In this document: positions 9,014 through 18,719 of the stretch, piece after piece
Layout of the letters: each line of letters starts with the position of its first letter
Position numbering within the stretch: position 1 is the first letter of the stretch
From: an uncultured Alphaproteobacteria bacterium
Lineage (GTDB): Bacteria; Pseudomonadota; Alphaproteobacteria; HIMB59
DNA: 64,000 bases
Reading direction: 5' to 3'
Assembly: GCA_902521155.1 (NCBI GenBank)
Contig: CABYQR010000002.1
Span: 40,311-104,310, forward strand
The notes under the pieces: generated by a model
The model's database searches: none
What the model was told of the DNA's origin: nothing
The model's input: only the letters and a program-made list of their open reading frames with translations
Program-made: the position numbers and the translations under genes

Positions 9014-10258
9014 ATGAGCTCTAACGACCTTCAAGGTTATAAAAAAACACTAAATTCACCCTACACAGGCTTTAAAGGCTGGATAGACTCCAGACTTCCT
9101 TTAATTAGGATGATGGAAGCTGAATACTTAAAGTTTCCAGTTCCAAAATCCTTAAACTATTTTTGGTCTTTTGGGGGAATCGCAATGTTTTGTTTGATAG
9201 GATTAATTTTAACAGGCATTTTTTTAGGTTTTCATTACAAACCGTCTGCCGATGATGCATTTGACTCTGTTGAAAGAATTATGAGAGATGTAAGTTTTGG
9301 ATGGCTTATAAGATACCTTCATGCAAATTTAGTTTCATTCTTCTTTATTGCCACTTTTATTCATATTTTTAGAGCATTATATTTTGGATCATATAAGGCC
9401 CCACGTGAGTTAGTTTATATCTTTGGCTTGACTATGTTTATGCTAATGATGGCTACAGCATTTTTAGGTTATACTCTTCCTTGGGGGCAGATGTCATATT
9501 GGGGGGCTACCGTAATAACTAATTTATTTTCTGCAATTCCAGTCGTTGGAGATGCTATATTAACATTGCTTCTTGGTGACTTTACAGTTGGCGATGCTGC
9601 CGTTAATCGTTTCTATGTATTGCATTGGCTTTTAGCCTTTGCGATTGTAGGTTTAGTTGTTTTTCATGTTATCACTCTTCATATGACGGGTTCTAATAAC
9701 CCAACTGGCTCAGAACCTCAAAGTTGGGATGAAACTGTTAGTTTTCATCCATATGTTACAATTAAGGATTTAAATGCAACAATATTCTTTTTTATAATTT
9801 TGGCCTTCATTCTCTTTTATTATCCAAATATTTTAGGACACTCAGACAATTACATTAAAGCCAATCCTATGGTCACACCTGCCCATATTGTTCCTGAATG
9901 GTACTTTTTACCGTTTTACGCTATTCTTAGAGCTATTCCTGATAAGCTAGGCGGGGTTTTAGCGATGTTTGGCTCTATTCTTGCCTTAGGATTAATGCCA
10001 TGGCTGGATACATCAAAAGTCAGATCTTGTTTGTTTAGACCTGTGTGGAGAGTGTGTGTTCTTTTATTTGCAGTAAACTTTTTGGTTTTAATGTACATGG
10101 GAGGTAAGCCTGCAGAGGGAATTTATGTCATAATTTCTAGAATTGGCACTATATATTGGTTTTTATTTATATTTGTGCTTGCACCGCTGGTTGGCTTTTT
10201 GGAAACACCAAGGCAACCTCTAACTATTTCAAATTACTTACAAAGTAAAAAAGCCTGA
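9014..10258 (+). CDS. petB: Ubiquinol-cytochrome c reductase cytochrome b subunit
   Basis: This membrane-embedded cytochrome b carries both quinone sites of bc1. The four haem ligands are His103/His117 and His204/His218, each pair 14 residues apart as in the family. The Qo-site PEWY motif is at 294-297. It has 414 residues and about eight membrane segments, the undivided alphaproteobacterial form. It begins six bases after petA and is followed at once by petC, so the three are co-transcribed. Confidence 0.97.
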   Translation: MSSNDLQGYKKTLNSPYTGFKGWIDSRLPLIRMMEAEYLKFPVPKSLNYFWSFGGIAMFCLIGLILTGIFLGFHYKPSADDAFDSVERIMRDVSFGWLIRYLHANLVSFFFIATFIHIFRALYFGSYKAPRELVYIFGLTMFMLMMATAFLGYTLPWGQMSYWGATVITNLFSAIPVVGDAILTLLLGDFTVGDAAVNRFYVLHWLLAFAIVGLVVFHVITLHMTGSNNPTGSEPQSWDETVSFHPYVTIKDLNATIFFFIILAFILFYYPNILGHSDNYIKANPMVTPAHIVPEWYFLPFYAILRAIPDKLGGVLAMFGSILALGLMPWLDTSKVRSCLFRPVWRVCVLLFAVNFLVLMYMGGKPAEGIYVIISRIGTIYWFLFIFVLAPLVGFLETPRQPLTISNYLQSKKA

Positions 10259-10259
10259 T

Positions 10260-11009
10260 ATGAAAAAAGCTTTACTGTTAATTTTTTTATTTTTTAGTTT
10301 TCATTCTTATGGAGCTGGAGAAAAAATTGATATCCCTAAATATGATTGGTCATGGAAAGGTTTTTTTGGAACTTATGACCGCGCCTCAGCTCAACGAGGT
10401 TTAAAGGTATATAGAGAAGTTTGCGCAGGCTGCCATTCCATGAATTATTTATCTTATAGGAATTTAGGTGATCTTGGCTTTAGTGAAGACCATATCAAAG
10501 CCATTGCTGCTGAATACTTAATTTTAGATGGTCCTAATGATGAAGGTGAAATGTTTGAAAGAGATGGAATGCCATCTGATCAATTCGCAAATCCATATGC
10601 TAATATTAAAGCTGCAAGGGCTGCAAATAATGGCGCTTACCCTCCAGATTTATCACTAATTGTAAAAGCGAGACCCAAAGGGGCAGATTATGTGAAAGCA
10701 TTATTGCTGGGCTATGTTGATCCACCAAAAGATATGACTATTCCAAGTGGTCAACACTATAATAAATATATGGCAGGTAATTTAATAGCGATGATGTCCC
10801 CATTATCAGATGGCCTAGTTGATTATGATGATGGAACTCAAAATTCAATGGACCAAATGTCGACTGATGTGACTACATTTTTAGCTTGGGCTGCTGAGCC
10901 CAGTTTAGAAGATAGAAAAAGAATGGGTTTAAAAGTTATTTTATTTTTAATAGTTCTTTTTGTTTTAGCCTATATTTCAAAGCAGCAAATCTGGAGAGAT
11001 ATTAAGTAA
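10260..11009 (+). CDS. petC: Ubiquinol-cytochrome c reductase cytochrome c1
   Basis: This 249-residue haem c protein has an N-terminal signal peptide (about 1-18), the haem-attachment motif CAGCH at 55-59, a candidate axial methionine in the LIAMMSPL segment (178-179), and a C-terminal membrane anchor around 224-240 followed by a short basic tail. It accepts electrons from the Rieske centre and passes them to soluble cytochrome c. It has one spacer base from petB. The convergent ychF stop lies four bases beyond its own. Confidence 0.95.
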   Translation: MKKALLLIFLFFSFHSYGAGEKIDIPKYDWSWKGFFGTYDRASAQRGLKVYREVCAGCHSMNYLSYRNLGDLGFSEDHIKAIAAEYLILDGPNDEGEMFERDGMPSDQFANPYANIKAARAANNGAYPPDLSLIVKARPKGADYVKALLLGYVDPPKDMTIPSGQHYNKYMAGNLIAMMSPLSDGLVDYDDGTQNSMDQMSTDVTTFLAWAAEPSLEDRKRMGLKVILFLIVLFVLAYISKQQIWRDIK

Positions 11010-11013
11010 TATA

Positions 11014-12099
11014 TTAAACATTAAATAAAAAATGCATGACGTCTCCATCTTTGACTTCATACTCTTTGCCTTCTAATCTAAGTTTCCCCTTTTCTTTAGC
11101 ACCACTTTCTCCATTATTTGCTACATAGTCATCGAAAGATATTGTTTCAGCTCTAATGAAACCCTTCTCCATATCACTATGGATAGTTCCTGCAGCACTT
11201 GGAGCCATCGTACCTTTGATGATTGTCCATGCCCTTAATTCTTTTTCTCCAGCAGTAAAATAATTAATATAATTTAAAATTTCATATCCTTTTCTGATCA
11301 CCCTTTTGAGCCCTGTCTCAGAAAGACCCATACTTTCTAAAAAATCTTGTTTATCTTTTTCATCTGCTATTTGAGATATTTCAGATTCAATTTTGGCACT
11401 TATTAAAAGTACTTCAGACTTATTATCTTTGGCATAATCTTCAATTTTCTTTGTAAATTCATTACCAGATAAAGCAGAACTCTCATCAACATTACATATA
11501 TAGACAACCGGTTTAATTGATATTAATTGATATGTATTTAAATAATCAATTTCATCATTTTCCAAATTGCCTAAAAGTTTTTTTTCATTAGAAATAAGGT
11601 CGATAGCTCTTTCTATAATTTGAACTTTTCTTTTATCATCATCTGTTTTTTGAACCTTTTTAAGTTTTTGATAATTCTTTTCAAGAATATCTAAATCTGA
11701 TAAAGCCAGCTCTGCGTTAATGATTTGAATATCAGTCACAGGATCTATTCTATTTTCTACATGTTGAATGTCAGAGTCTTCAAAACATCTAACAATATGA
11801 AACAAAGCATTAACAGACCTTATATGAGATAAAAAAGCATTACCTAGACCTTCGCCTTTTGAGGCGCCTTTGACCAATCCTGCTATATCAACTATTTCAA
11901 ATGCTGCTGGAATTATTTTTTGAGGTTTACATATGTTAGATAATTTCTTCAATCTATCATCAGGCACTCTGACTAAAGAACTATTTGGATCAATGGTTGC
12001 AAAGGGATAATTTGCTGCTAAAGCTTGTTCATTTTCGCATAAAGCATTAAAAAGGGTAGATTTTCCTACATTAGGAAGGCCTATAATTCCGCACTTCAT
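11014..12099 (-). CDS. ychF: Redox-regulated OBG-family ATPase YchF
   Basis: The 361-residue P-loop protein shows G1 GLPNVGKST at residues 6-14, the G3-region [14 protein letters not shown] and a C-terminal TGS-like domain beginning near the [13 protein letters not shown] stretch. YchF binds ATP in preference to GTP and associates with ribosomes. It lies one base downstream of pth, the common bacterial pth-ychF arrangement, and the two are almost certainly co-transcribed. Confidence 0.95.
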   Translation of the reverse strand: MKCGIIGLPNVGKSTLFNALCENEQALAANYPFATIDPNSSLVRVPDDRLKKLSNICKPQKIIPAAFEIVDIAGLVKGASKGEGLGNAFLSHIRSVNALFHIVRCFEDSDIQHVENRIDPVTDIQIINAELALSDLDILEKNYQKLKKVQKTDDDKRKVQIIERAIDLISNEKKLLGNLENDEIDYLNTYQLISIKPVVYICNVDESSALSGNEFTKKIEDYAKDNKSEVLLISAKIESEISQIADEKDKQDFLESMGLSETGLKRVIRKGYEILNYINYFTAGEKELRAWTIIKGTMAPSAAGTIHSDMEKGFIRAETISFDDYVANNGESGAKEKGKLRLEGKEYEVKDGDVMHFLFNV

Positions 12100-12648
12100 C
12101 TAAATACCTAAATTGGACAAATGTCGGGAAATAAAAATTTGTGATAAGTTTAAATAAATTAACTCAAAAAGACTGTTTAAGATTTTTTTTTCATGTTCTT
12201 TGAAATTTCCTAAAACATGTCTTGTTACTTGTTCTTTATCTCCTGGGTGGTCAATACCAATTCTTAATTTCCAATAATTATCTCCTATTTTACTGGATAT
12301 ACTTCTGAGGCCATTATGGCCTGCATTTCCTCCAGAATACTTAATTTTGATTTCTCCTAGACTTAAATCCAATTCATCATAAAGAACGAAAAGTACGTCA
12401 CTTTTGCTTAATTTTGTAGTTTTAAGACTCAGTACTCCATTTCCAGATTCATTCATATAGTTTTCTGATAGAGCAATTTGACATTGAGTGCCATCAATTT
12501 GAAAAGTATTGGAGAGTTTGTAATGTTTAAACTTTTTAAGATTAAGATCTAACCTATTCACTAAATAGTCACCTAAAAGTAAACCAGCATTATGACGATT
12601 TTGTTTATGTTTTAGAGTTGGGTTGCCTAGACAGTATAAGGTAAGCAT
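12100..12648 (-). CDS. pth: Peptidyl-tRNA hydrolase
   Basis: Pth recycles peptidyl-tRNAs released during abortive translation. This 182-residue protein has the family blocks LGNP near the N terminus, RHNAG with the catalytic His, YDELDLSLGEIK, and SGGNAGHNGLRSI with the substrate-binding Asn. The first loop reads LGNPTLKHKQNRHN, without the usual Gly after the Pro. It lies between rplY and ychF, the conserved rplY-pth-ychF order. Confidence 0.93.
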   Translation of the reverse strand: MLTLYCLGNPTLKHKQNRHNAGLLLGDYLVNRLDLNLKKFKHYKLSNTFQIDGTQCQIALSENYMNESGNGVLSLKTTKLSKSDVLFVLYDELDLSLGEIKIKYSGGNAGHNGLRSISSKIGDNYWKLRIGIDHPGDKEQVTRHVLGNFKEHEKKILNSLFELIYLNLSQIFISRHLSNLGI

Positions 12649-12662
12649 GAAGAAAGGTTATA

Positions 12663-13316
12663 TTATTCTGCTGCCTTTTCTTCTTCTTTCTTTTCTTCAG
12701 TATTTTCACCATCTTCACCAGTTGACTCTTCAGACTCTTGAACTTCAGGCTCTTTCTCAACTTTAGGTGCCTGAATTGTAGCTAGCATAAAATCTCTACC
12801 TAGGATAGTTGGATTCATTCCCTCCCCAAGGGTAACAGAGCTAAGACGTATATCATCACCAATTTCTTTACCTTCTAGGGAAACAACAAATTTTTCTGGA
12901 ATGTTATTGGCCAAACAACTTAATTCAATCTCTCTTCGCACAACATTTAAAACCCCTCCTTGTTTTAAGCCAGGGGAAATTTCTTGATCTGTAAGCTCTA
13001 CAGGAACAGATATAACAATTCTTGTTTTTTCATCTACTCTTTGAAAGTCGATATGAATTGGATTGTGTTTAACTTTATTACGCTGAACGCTTTTTACAAT
13101 GACGGCTTCTTTTTTATCACCTAATTCAATTTCAAATATTTTAGAGTAAAAGCCACCTTCGTCAAATCTCTTTTTTAGCTGTATTTTATCAACAGCAACC
13201 ATAGTAGGGTCTGTTTTACCACCATAAATTATTGAAGGTATGAGACCTTCATTTAAATAAGGATTTGTGTTACCTTTTTTTCTCTCTTTTGCAGGTATAT
13301 TTCCACTAATTTTCAT
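12663..13316 (-). CDS. rplY: 50S ribosomal protein L25/general stress protein Ctc
   Basis: This is the 217-residue two-domain (Ctc/TL5) version of L25, which binds 5S rRNA. The N-terminal L25 domain runs to about residue 95 (including PSIIYGGK and HNPIHIDFQRV). The C-terminal TL5 domain follows, and then a highly acidic tail of Glu-rich repeats ending in KKEEEKAAE. Such tails are common in alphaproteobacterial L25. It is the first of the rplY-pth-ychF set, downstream of prs. Confidence 0.94.
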   Translation of the reverse strand: MKISGNIPAKERKKGNTNPYLNEGLIPSIIYGGKTDPTMVAVDKIQLKKRFDEGGFYSKIFEIELGDKKEAVIVKSVQRNKVKHNPIHIDFQRVDEKTRIVISVPVELTDQEISPGLKQGGVLNVVRREIELSCLANNIPEKFVVSLEGKEIGDDIRLSSVTLGEGMNPTILGRDFMLATIQAPKVEKEPEVQESEESTGEDGENTEEKKEEEKAAE

Positions 13317-13345
13317 AGGCTGAGTTTATACAATAAATTAATTAA

Positions 13346-14272
13346 TTAATCAAATAGAGATGATATAGAAGATTCACTATTTATACGCATAATTGCCTCA
13401 CCAAAAAGGGGAGCAACAGATATATATCTCATGCATTCAGGTACCTCAAATGTCGGTTTAATAGAGTCTGTGCATACCATTTCTTTTAAAACAGAATTAT
13501 TAATATTATCTAAGGCTTTCCCAGAATATACACCATGAGAGCAGTACCCATAAACGCCATTAGCCCCATTGTCTAACAAGGCATTAGCGGCATTACAAAT
13601 AGTTCCACCTGAGTCAACTAAATCATCAACAATAATACATGTTTTATTTTCGACAGTTCCAATGACGTTCATAGCATTAGAGATTCCAGGGGCATCTCGT
13701 CTTTTATCAATAATGGCCAAATCAGCGTTCAGCTTTTTGGCAAAAGACCTAGCTCTTAAAACTCCCCCTACATCTGGGGATACAAATACCAATTTATCAT
13801 TTTTTATATTTTCTTTAATATCATTAATGAAAAGTGGGGAAGCATAAAGATTATCAAGGGGAATGTCAAAAAACCCTTGAATTTGGCCAGCGTGTAAATC
13901 CATAGTCAACACTCTATCAGCGCCAGCTGTAGTAATAATATTTGCTACTAATTTAGCAGATATGGGTGTTCTGGGGCCAGTTTTTCTATCTTGTCGAGCG
14001 TAACCAAAGTATGGGAGTACGGCAGTAATTCTAGCAGCCGATCCCCTCTTTAGAGCATCAATAGCTACAAGTAATTCCATTAAATTATCATTAGCTGGAA
14101 AGGAGGTAGACTGAATTAAGAAAACATCCTCTCCTCTTACATTTTCGTCTATTTCAACAAAGATCTCTTTATCAGAGAATCTAGTCATATTTGCAGTAGA
14201 GAGAGAGGTTTTAGCGTATTTAGCTATTTCTTTAGAGAGCTCTATATTACTGTTTCCAGAAATTATTTTCAT
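13346..14272 (-). CDS. prs: Ribose-phosphate pyrophosphokinase
   Basis: This enzyme makes PRPP from ribose 5-phosphate and ATP for nucleotide, His and Trp synthesis. The 308-residue class I enzyme has the flexible-loop region [18 protein letters not shown], the Mg-binding [12 protein letters not shown] and the PRPP-binding loop [13 protein letters not shown]. Length and motifs are complete. It is 29 bases upstream of rplY, a frequent pairing in proteobacteria. Confidence 0.96.
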   Translation of the reverse strand: MKIISGNSNIELSKEIAKYAKTSLSTANMTRFSDKEIFVEIDENVRGEDVFLIQSTSFPANDNLMELLVAIDALKRGSAARITAVLPYFGYARQDRKTGPRTPISAKLVANIITTAGADRVLTMDLHAGQIQGFFDIPLDNLYASPLFINDIKENIKNDKLVFVSPDVGGVLRARSFAKKLNADLAIIDKRRDAPGISNAMNVIGTVENKTCIIVDDLVDSGGTICNAANALLDNGANGVYGYCSHGVYSGKALDNINNSVLKEMVCTDSIKPTFEVPECMRYISVAPLFGEAIMRINSESSISSLFD

Positions 14273-14313
14273 AGATTTTAATCTTTATATATTAAATAAA
14301 AATTCATTCAAAT

Positions 14314-15027
14314 TTAATTTAGAGCAACCATACTTATATTTCTTCCATAATCGGTGAATTTATTTTTTCTACTTTCTCTATAACTAAAGTAATTAGCATC
14401 AATAAAAGTATTTTTTTTAGTATCGTTAATATTGAAAATTCCAGTCTCAGATAAAATATATTTGGCTAGTTTTGGAAGATCGTAGTAATACTTTTCTTTT
14501 TTTTTATAACTAAACACTCGATATTTAGGTGGCAAGGAACTTACAAATGATTTTGATACCTCGTATGACATTTTTCTTATGCAGGGCCCAATGTAAGCAT
14601 GGATATTAATATTTTTTGAATTAAGTCGGCGCATTTTTTTTATAGTATTTTGAATAATCCCTCCTAGAAGACCTCTCCATCCTGCATGACATATTCCGAA
14701 AACTTTGTTTCTTTGATCAATTAAGATTATTGGCAAACAATCAGCAGTAGTTATGCCTAGAACTATATTTGATTTATTAGAGACAAGACCATCACAATGA
14801 TAATTTTTATTTATATTCCTAACTATTAAGCATTTATTCGAATGAAATTGCATTGGTAGTATTAACGGTTTTTTTTGCTTTGAAAACTTATTTATTGCTT
14901 CATCAATATTTGCTTTTATCCTTTTAGGATTATCCTTGGATCTTACCCCACAGTTTAATGATTTATATATGCCCTTTGAAAAACCATTATTTTTAGTAAA
15001 AAATTTAATTTTTATTTTTTTTATCAT
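14314..15027 (-). CDS. pgeF: PgeF/YfiH-family laccase-domain protein
   Basis: The 237-residue protein of the DUF152 family shows ITTADCLPIIL, CHAGWRGLLGG and YIGPCI. The His/Cys residues in these blocks form the metal site. Family members have been described as peptidoglycan-editing factors (PgeF) and as purine nucleoside phosphorylase/adenosine deaminase enzymes of the FAMIN type, so the exact substrate is open. Its ATG overlaps the midA-like stop by four bases, placing it last in an lgt, midA-like, pgeF operon. Confidence 0.87.
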   Translation of the reverse strand: MIKKIKIKFFTKNNGFSKGIYKSLNCGVRSKDNPKRIKANIDEAINKFSKQKKPLILPMQFHSNKCLIVRNINKNYHCDGLVSNKSNIVLGITTADCLPIILIDQRNKVFGICHAGWRGLLGGIIQNTIKKMRRLNSKNINIHAYIGPCIRKMSYEVSKSFVSSLPPKYRVFSYKKKEKYYYDLPKLAKYILSETGIFNINDTKKNTFIDANYFSYRESRKNKFTDYGRNISMVALN

Positions 15028-16034
15028 TTTGAAAAAAAAGAAATATTACTAAATGAACTACCCATATTAAAAAAAATCTCGCTATTAAGAATTTTCTTAG
15101 CTTTCAAGGTGCTTTCCTCAGTCGTATTTTTGAACTCTTTGGGCAAAAAGTTTTCAATCAAATCTTTTTGAGATATAAAATTGGGATTGAATTTTCTAAA
15201 AACCTTTTTTATTAATTCAAAATTTACTCCGAATGAATAATCTACATTTTCAAACTTATCAAAAAGTTTTATTGGTTGGTGATTTGAAATTAATCTTAAA
15301 GTACTTTTCTTGGGTAATTTTTGATATCCATAATCCGTAGCAGTAAAAAAGAAATTGTTTTTAAGAATAAAATTTAAATCTTCTAAATAATTCATTAGAT
15401 TGTTTGAGTGTTCTAAAATATCTCCATTTTTAAAATTATATTCAGAATAAAAATTTTTCAAATATTCAGATAGTAATGTATCTTCATAAACAATCTTATA
15501 TTCACTATTTTTTTTTGTAATTCTAATTTCATAAAAATTATCATCTCTAAAAACATATTGTTTTGAACTTATTGCATCAAAAAATTCATTAGAATAAATA
15601 AATAATATTTCATCACTACTAATTGATAAACTTGTAATATGATCAAGAAAATCAACCTTATAAGATAAATTTTTTTTTATATTTTCCCTAAAATAGTTAC
15701 TCTTTTCTAAAAATGAAATTTGGCTAATTTTAATGTTTTGCTTATTTAAATAGGTCAAAATATCGTTGGTTAGAGTTCCGTTACCTGGTCCCAATTCTAA
15801 AAGGTGAACTTTACTAGGATTATTGTAGGCATCGATAAACTGGTTACATAAGCTGTAGCCAAACAGTGGTGTAATTTCTGGTGATGTAATAAAATGACCA
15901 TCTTTTGATATTTTTGATTTTTCATCTAAATTATAAAATCCCTCATTATCAAAATTAGATAATTCTATGAAATCTTGAATACTTATAGATCCCATAGATC
16001 TAATTATTTTATCTAGTTTTGTTTTAATTGGCAT
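15024..16034 (-). CDS. SAM-dependent methyltransferase, MidA/NDUFAF7 family
   Basis: This 336-residue protein of the DUF185 class has the SAM-binding loop ELGPGNGTLTNDIL and an N-terminal FITSPEITPLFG segment typical of the family. The mitochondrial homologue NDUFAF7 (MidA) methylates an arginine of complex I subunit NDUFS2, and bacterial members are presumed to do the same. The gene lies between lgt and pgeF with overlaps at both ends (22 and 4 bases), the standard alphaproteobacterial order. Confidence 0.87.
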   Translation of the reverse strand: MPIKTKLDKIIRSMGSISIQDFIELSNFDNEGFYNLDEKSKISKDGHFITSPEITPLFGYSLCNQFIDAYNNPSKVHLLELGPGNGTLTNDILTYLNKQNIKISQISFLEKSNYFRENIKKNLSYKVDFLDHITSLSISSDEILFIYSNEFFDAISSKQYVFRDDNFYEIRITKKNSEYKIVYEDTLLSEYLKNFYSEYNFKNGDILEHSNNLMNYLEDLNFILKNNFFFTATDYGYQKLPKKSTLRLISNHQPIKLFDKFENVDYSFGVNFELIKKVFRKFNPNFISQKDLIENFLPKEFKNTTEESTLKAKKILNSEIFFNMGSSFSNISFFSK

Positions 16035-16789
16035 TTATATAGAATTATAAAACCTAATAAAAAAATAGGAATAGTAAGTATTTGTCCTTGAGTAAAAAAG
16101 TCTAATTTTAGACCCAGTTGTATATCTGGTTGCCTAATAAATTCTATTAAAAACCTTGTTACAGCATAATTAATAAGAAAAATAGCTGTTAGAACTCCAT
16201 ATTTAGTTTTCTTCTTTAAAAACAGTATCATTAAAATTATAGCAGGTATCATCCCTTCAAAAATAGCTTCATATAATTGTGAAATATGCCTTGTTATTTC
16301 TTCTCCAGGATATTTAATACTTATTATAAAATTTGTTTGACGTCCTATTAATTCCTGATTAATAAAATTAGAAATTCTTCCAAAAAATATTCCTATTGGA
16401 GCACAGATACTCAGTAAATCTGATATTAAGAAAAGGGGAATAGAATTTTTTTTAGAGAAGATGAGCGTAGTCACCACAACTCCAAATAGAGCACCATGAA
16501 AGGACATTCCACCTTCCCATACTTTAAATATGTCTAAAGGCTGCTCGATGTAGAAATTAATATTATAAAATAATACATAGCCTATCCTTCCACCTATTAT
16601 GACTGACGAAAACATATAGAAAAATAAATCTTCCATCTGTTTTTTATTAAGTTGAAAATAACTTAGATTCTGTCTGGTAAATAAATAAAAGTAAATAAAC
16701 CCTACGATATAGGATATACTGTACCATCTAATGCCAAAACCAAATAAATTTAAAGCAACTGGAGATAAAAATTCAGGATATACGAACAC
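16013..16789 (-). CDS. lgt: Prolipoprotein diacylglyceryl transferase
   Basis: This inner-membrane enzyme transfers diacylglycerol from phosphatidylglycerol to the lipobox Cys of prolipoproteins. It has 258 residues and about seven membrane helices. The signature is present as GRISNFINQELIGR (Arg138, Glu146), with the essential His98 in MSFHGA and a C-terminal RFLIEFIRQPD. It starts the operon with the midA-like gene and pgeF. The window carries at least one candidate lipoprotein substrate (31142-31726). Confidence 0.94.
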   Translation of the reverse strand: MFVYPEFLSPVALNLFGFGIRWYSISYIVGFIYFYLFTRQNLSYFQLNKKQMEDLFFYMFSSVIIGGRIGYVLFYNINFYIEQPLDIFKVWEGGMSFHGALFGVVVTTLIFSKKNSIPLFLISDLLSICAPIGIFFGRISNFINQELIGRQTNFIISIKYPGEEITRHISQLYEAIFEGMIPAIILMILFLKKKTKYGVLTAIFLINYAVTRFLIEFIRQPDIQLGLKLDFFTQGQILTIPIFLLGFIILYKCQLKQN

Positions 16790-16970
16790 TGTAAAAATTA
16801 ATAATACAACTTATCGCCCTAACAAAGATATAATTTATTCACATTTGTCCAAGATTATTAATTGCACTTTGGAATTATATGAAGCTGGTCAATACATAAA
16901 TTCTGACATTAAAAAATTAAAGAAATATTTACCGATAATTAATAAATAAATTCATTTTATTAACATTTTT

Positions 16971-16986
16971 ATACTATATATAGTAT
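16971..16986. promoter_or_regulatory. Perfect 16-base palindrome upstream of the ybjN-like gene
   Basis: ATACTATATATAGTAT reads identically on both strands and ends 33 bases before the ybjN-like ATG, in the 230-base spacer between divergent lgt and that gene. It could be an operator or contain a -10 element (TATACT-like). In such AT-rich DNA short palindromes are not rare, so its function is a guess. I see no other convincing element in the spacer. Confidence 0.3.
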
Positions 16987-17019
16987 GTTCAATTTTTCAA
17001 AATGTGATATATATGGTGC

Positions 17020-17475
17020 ATGTCAAAAAAAAGTATTGATTCTAGCCCCATTTCACACCTTCAAGATATATTCAATGTAAAGCAAGAAAATATTAAATCT
17101 CAGAATTTAGATATCTCTCTTATGACTGAAATCAATGATCAAAAGGTAATTATGGACTTCCACTGGATTAAAGATTTAAATGTTTTAATTTCCTCTTTTA
17201 GTATTGATAATTATGAATTTAGTTTTCTTACTAATCATATAAATAAAATTAATAATAACCTAGTGATAGGCACACTTAAGCAAAATACAAATAATACAAT
17301 TGTCTATAGGCATAGCTTACCTATAATAGGACATTCAACCTCAGATGATATGAGGCTATATCTTGAAAATATATTATCAGAGTTTAATCATTTGATATCA
17401 GTTTTATTGAAAAATAATAAAATTGTTCAAGAGTCCAATATTTTAATTAATCAAAAAATTGTTGGCCACGCCTAA
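17020..17475 (+). CDS. YbjN-domain protein
   Basis: The 151-residue protein matches the YbjN fold, a chaperone-like domain related to type III secretion chaperones, by its pattern of alternating strands and the C-terminal helix. Examples are the IVYRHSLPI segment and LENILSEFNHLISVLL near the end. YbjN followed by proC is a recurrent alphaproteobacterial pair. Molecular function is not established. It overlaps proC by 17 bases. Confidence 0.65.
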   Translation: MSKKSIDSSPISHLQDIFNVKQENIKSQNLDISLMTEINDQKVIMDFHWIKDLNVLISSFSIDNYEFSFLTNHINKINNNLVIGTLKQNTNNTIVYRHSLPIIGHSTSDDMRLYLENILSEFNHLISVLLKNNKIVQESNILINQKIVGHA

Positions 17476-18241
17476 ACCCAATATATTATTTATAGGATAT
17501 GGTCATTTAGCCAAATCCCTTTTATCTTCAAGTTTAAGAAAAAGTTATAATATAAACTATATAAATTCTCAAAACACAATTTTTTCAATAAATTCAAAAA
17601 AAAAAATTAAACAAAAAAATATTTCTTATAGATATATCTTTTTATTAATTAAACCCGATATTTTTTTAAAAAAAGCATCACATTTTAAAAATTTTATTAG
17701 TCAGGACTCAAAAATTATTTCCTGTATGGCAGGTATTAAATTAATCACAATTTGTAAAAATCTTGGTCATAAAAATGTTATAAGAATTATGCCAAATGTA
17801 ATGGCAAAGCAAAATAAATCTCAAACCTTTGTTTTTGCAAAAAATAAAAAAATTCTTAATAGTAGCTTTAATAAGTTAATTAAATCATTTGGCTCTATTC
17901 ATTATACCTCAAATGAAGACCAAATAAATATTGCGACATCTATATTTGGTAGTGGACCAGCTTTCATAGCTTATTTAATAAAATCTTATATTGAGGCTGC
18001 AAAAAATTTGTCAAAAAAAAATCAACTACAAGATATTGATTTATTGAACCTATTCCATAATGTTTTATTAACTAACCAAAATTCAAAAGATTTAGATTTT
18101 TTTTTAAATTCTATAGCAAGTAAAAAAGGTACTACACAAGCTGGTATAAATTTTTTAAAATCTCAAAATATTAATAAAATTATATACACCACACTAGATA
18201 GGGCTTATAAACGTGCTAAGGAAATTGGTATTGACAAATAA
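17459..18241 (+). CDS. proC: Pyrroline-5-carboxylate reductase
   Basis: This is the last enzyme of proline synthesis, NAD(P)H-dependent. The 260-residue protein has the nucleotide-binding N terminus (ILFIGYGHLAKSL), IMPNVMAK, and the C-terminal SIFGSGPAFIAYLI and GTTQAGINFL, which form the dimer active site. The first glycine loop reads GYGHLA, where GxGxMG is usual, a small divergence. The likely start is TTG at 17459 (another TTG follows immediately), within the ybjN-like gene. Confidence 0.87.
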   Translation: MLATPKPNILFIGYGHLAKSLLSSSLRKSYNINYINSQNTIFSINSKKKIKQKNISYRYIFLLIKPDIFLKKASHFKNFISQDSKIISCMAGIKLITICKNLGHKNVIRIMPNVMAKQNKSQTFVFAKNKKILNSSFNKLIKSFGSIHYTSNEDQINIATSIFGSGPAFIAYLIKSYIEAAKNLSKKNQLQDIDLLNLFHNVLLTNQNSKDLDFFLNSIASKKGTTQAGINFLKSQNINKIIYTTLDRAYKRAKEIGIDK

Positions 18242-18719
18242 AACTTTGAATAAAACTTTTCTAAAAAAAATAAATGAAATAGCTTATTTAAATTCATTTT
18301 CAAAAAAAATTTCATCTTTTGACAAAAAATATAGTGACTTCGGACTATTTATCGATGATTTTCAAACTTTTCTATTGGATAATATGGAATCCCCCCAAAG
18401 TAATCTATCTAATGAAGACAAGATATTTGAAGGTATTATTTCTCGCTTAGATGCCTTTTCAGATTATAAAAATATCACTGTAAAGATATATTTAGAGTCT
18501 CAAAAAAATCCTAAATATTTTCTTATAATTAATAAATATATTAAATCCTTTTTTAAATCCTTTTTAAAATCCCCATTAGATATTGCCAAAGCATACTTTA
18601 TATATGTTTATGCCTTCAATATTTGGATTGAAGATGATTCTAGTATGGATAAAACTATGGCTGCTATTGGTAAATCATTTGAGGGATTGAATAGGTTTGA
18701 ATCGCTTTTTAAAAAATGA
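18231..18719 (+). CDS. COQ9/TetR-C-like protein of unknown function
   Basis: This protein has about 162 residues. The C-terminal half resembles the ligand domain of the TetR-like proteins found beside proC in alphaproteobacteria, including IISRLDAFSDYK, then a helix ending FNIWIEDDSSMDKTMAAIGKS. The N-terminal half, where a helix-turn-helix would be, is not recognisable as DNA-binding. I choose TTG at 18231, eight bases after AAGGA and overlapping the end of proC, over GTG at 18213, which has no ribosome site. It could be a diverged regulator or a COQ9-like lipid-binding protein. Confidence 0.55.
   Translation: MTNKTLNKTFLKKINEIAYLNSFSKKISSFDKKYSDFGLFIDDFQTFLLDNMESPQSNLSNEDKIFEGIISRLDAFSDYKNITVKIYLESQKNPKYFLIINKYIKSFFKSFLKSPLDIAKAYFIYVYAFNIWIEDDSSMDKTMAAIGKSFEGLNRFESLFKK

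Noticed and set aside
16731..16949. A 72-codon plus-strand frame between lgt and the ybjN-like gene.
   Set aside because: Its first third is antisense to the lgt start, it has no ribosome site, and the remaining residues match nothing I recognise. The alphaproteobacterial UbiK-type gene sometimes found here does not match it.
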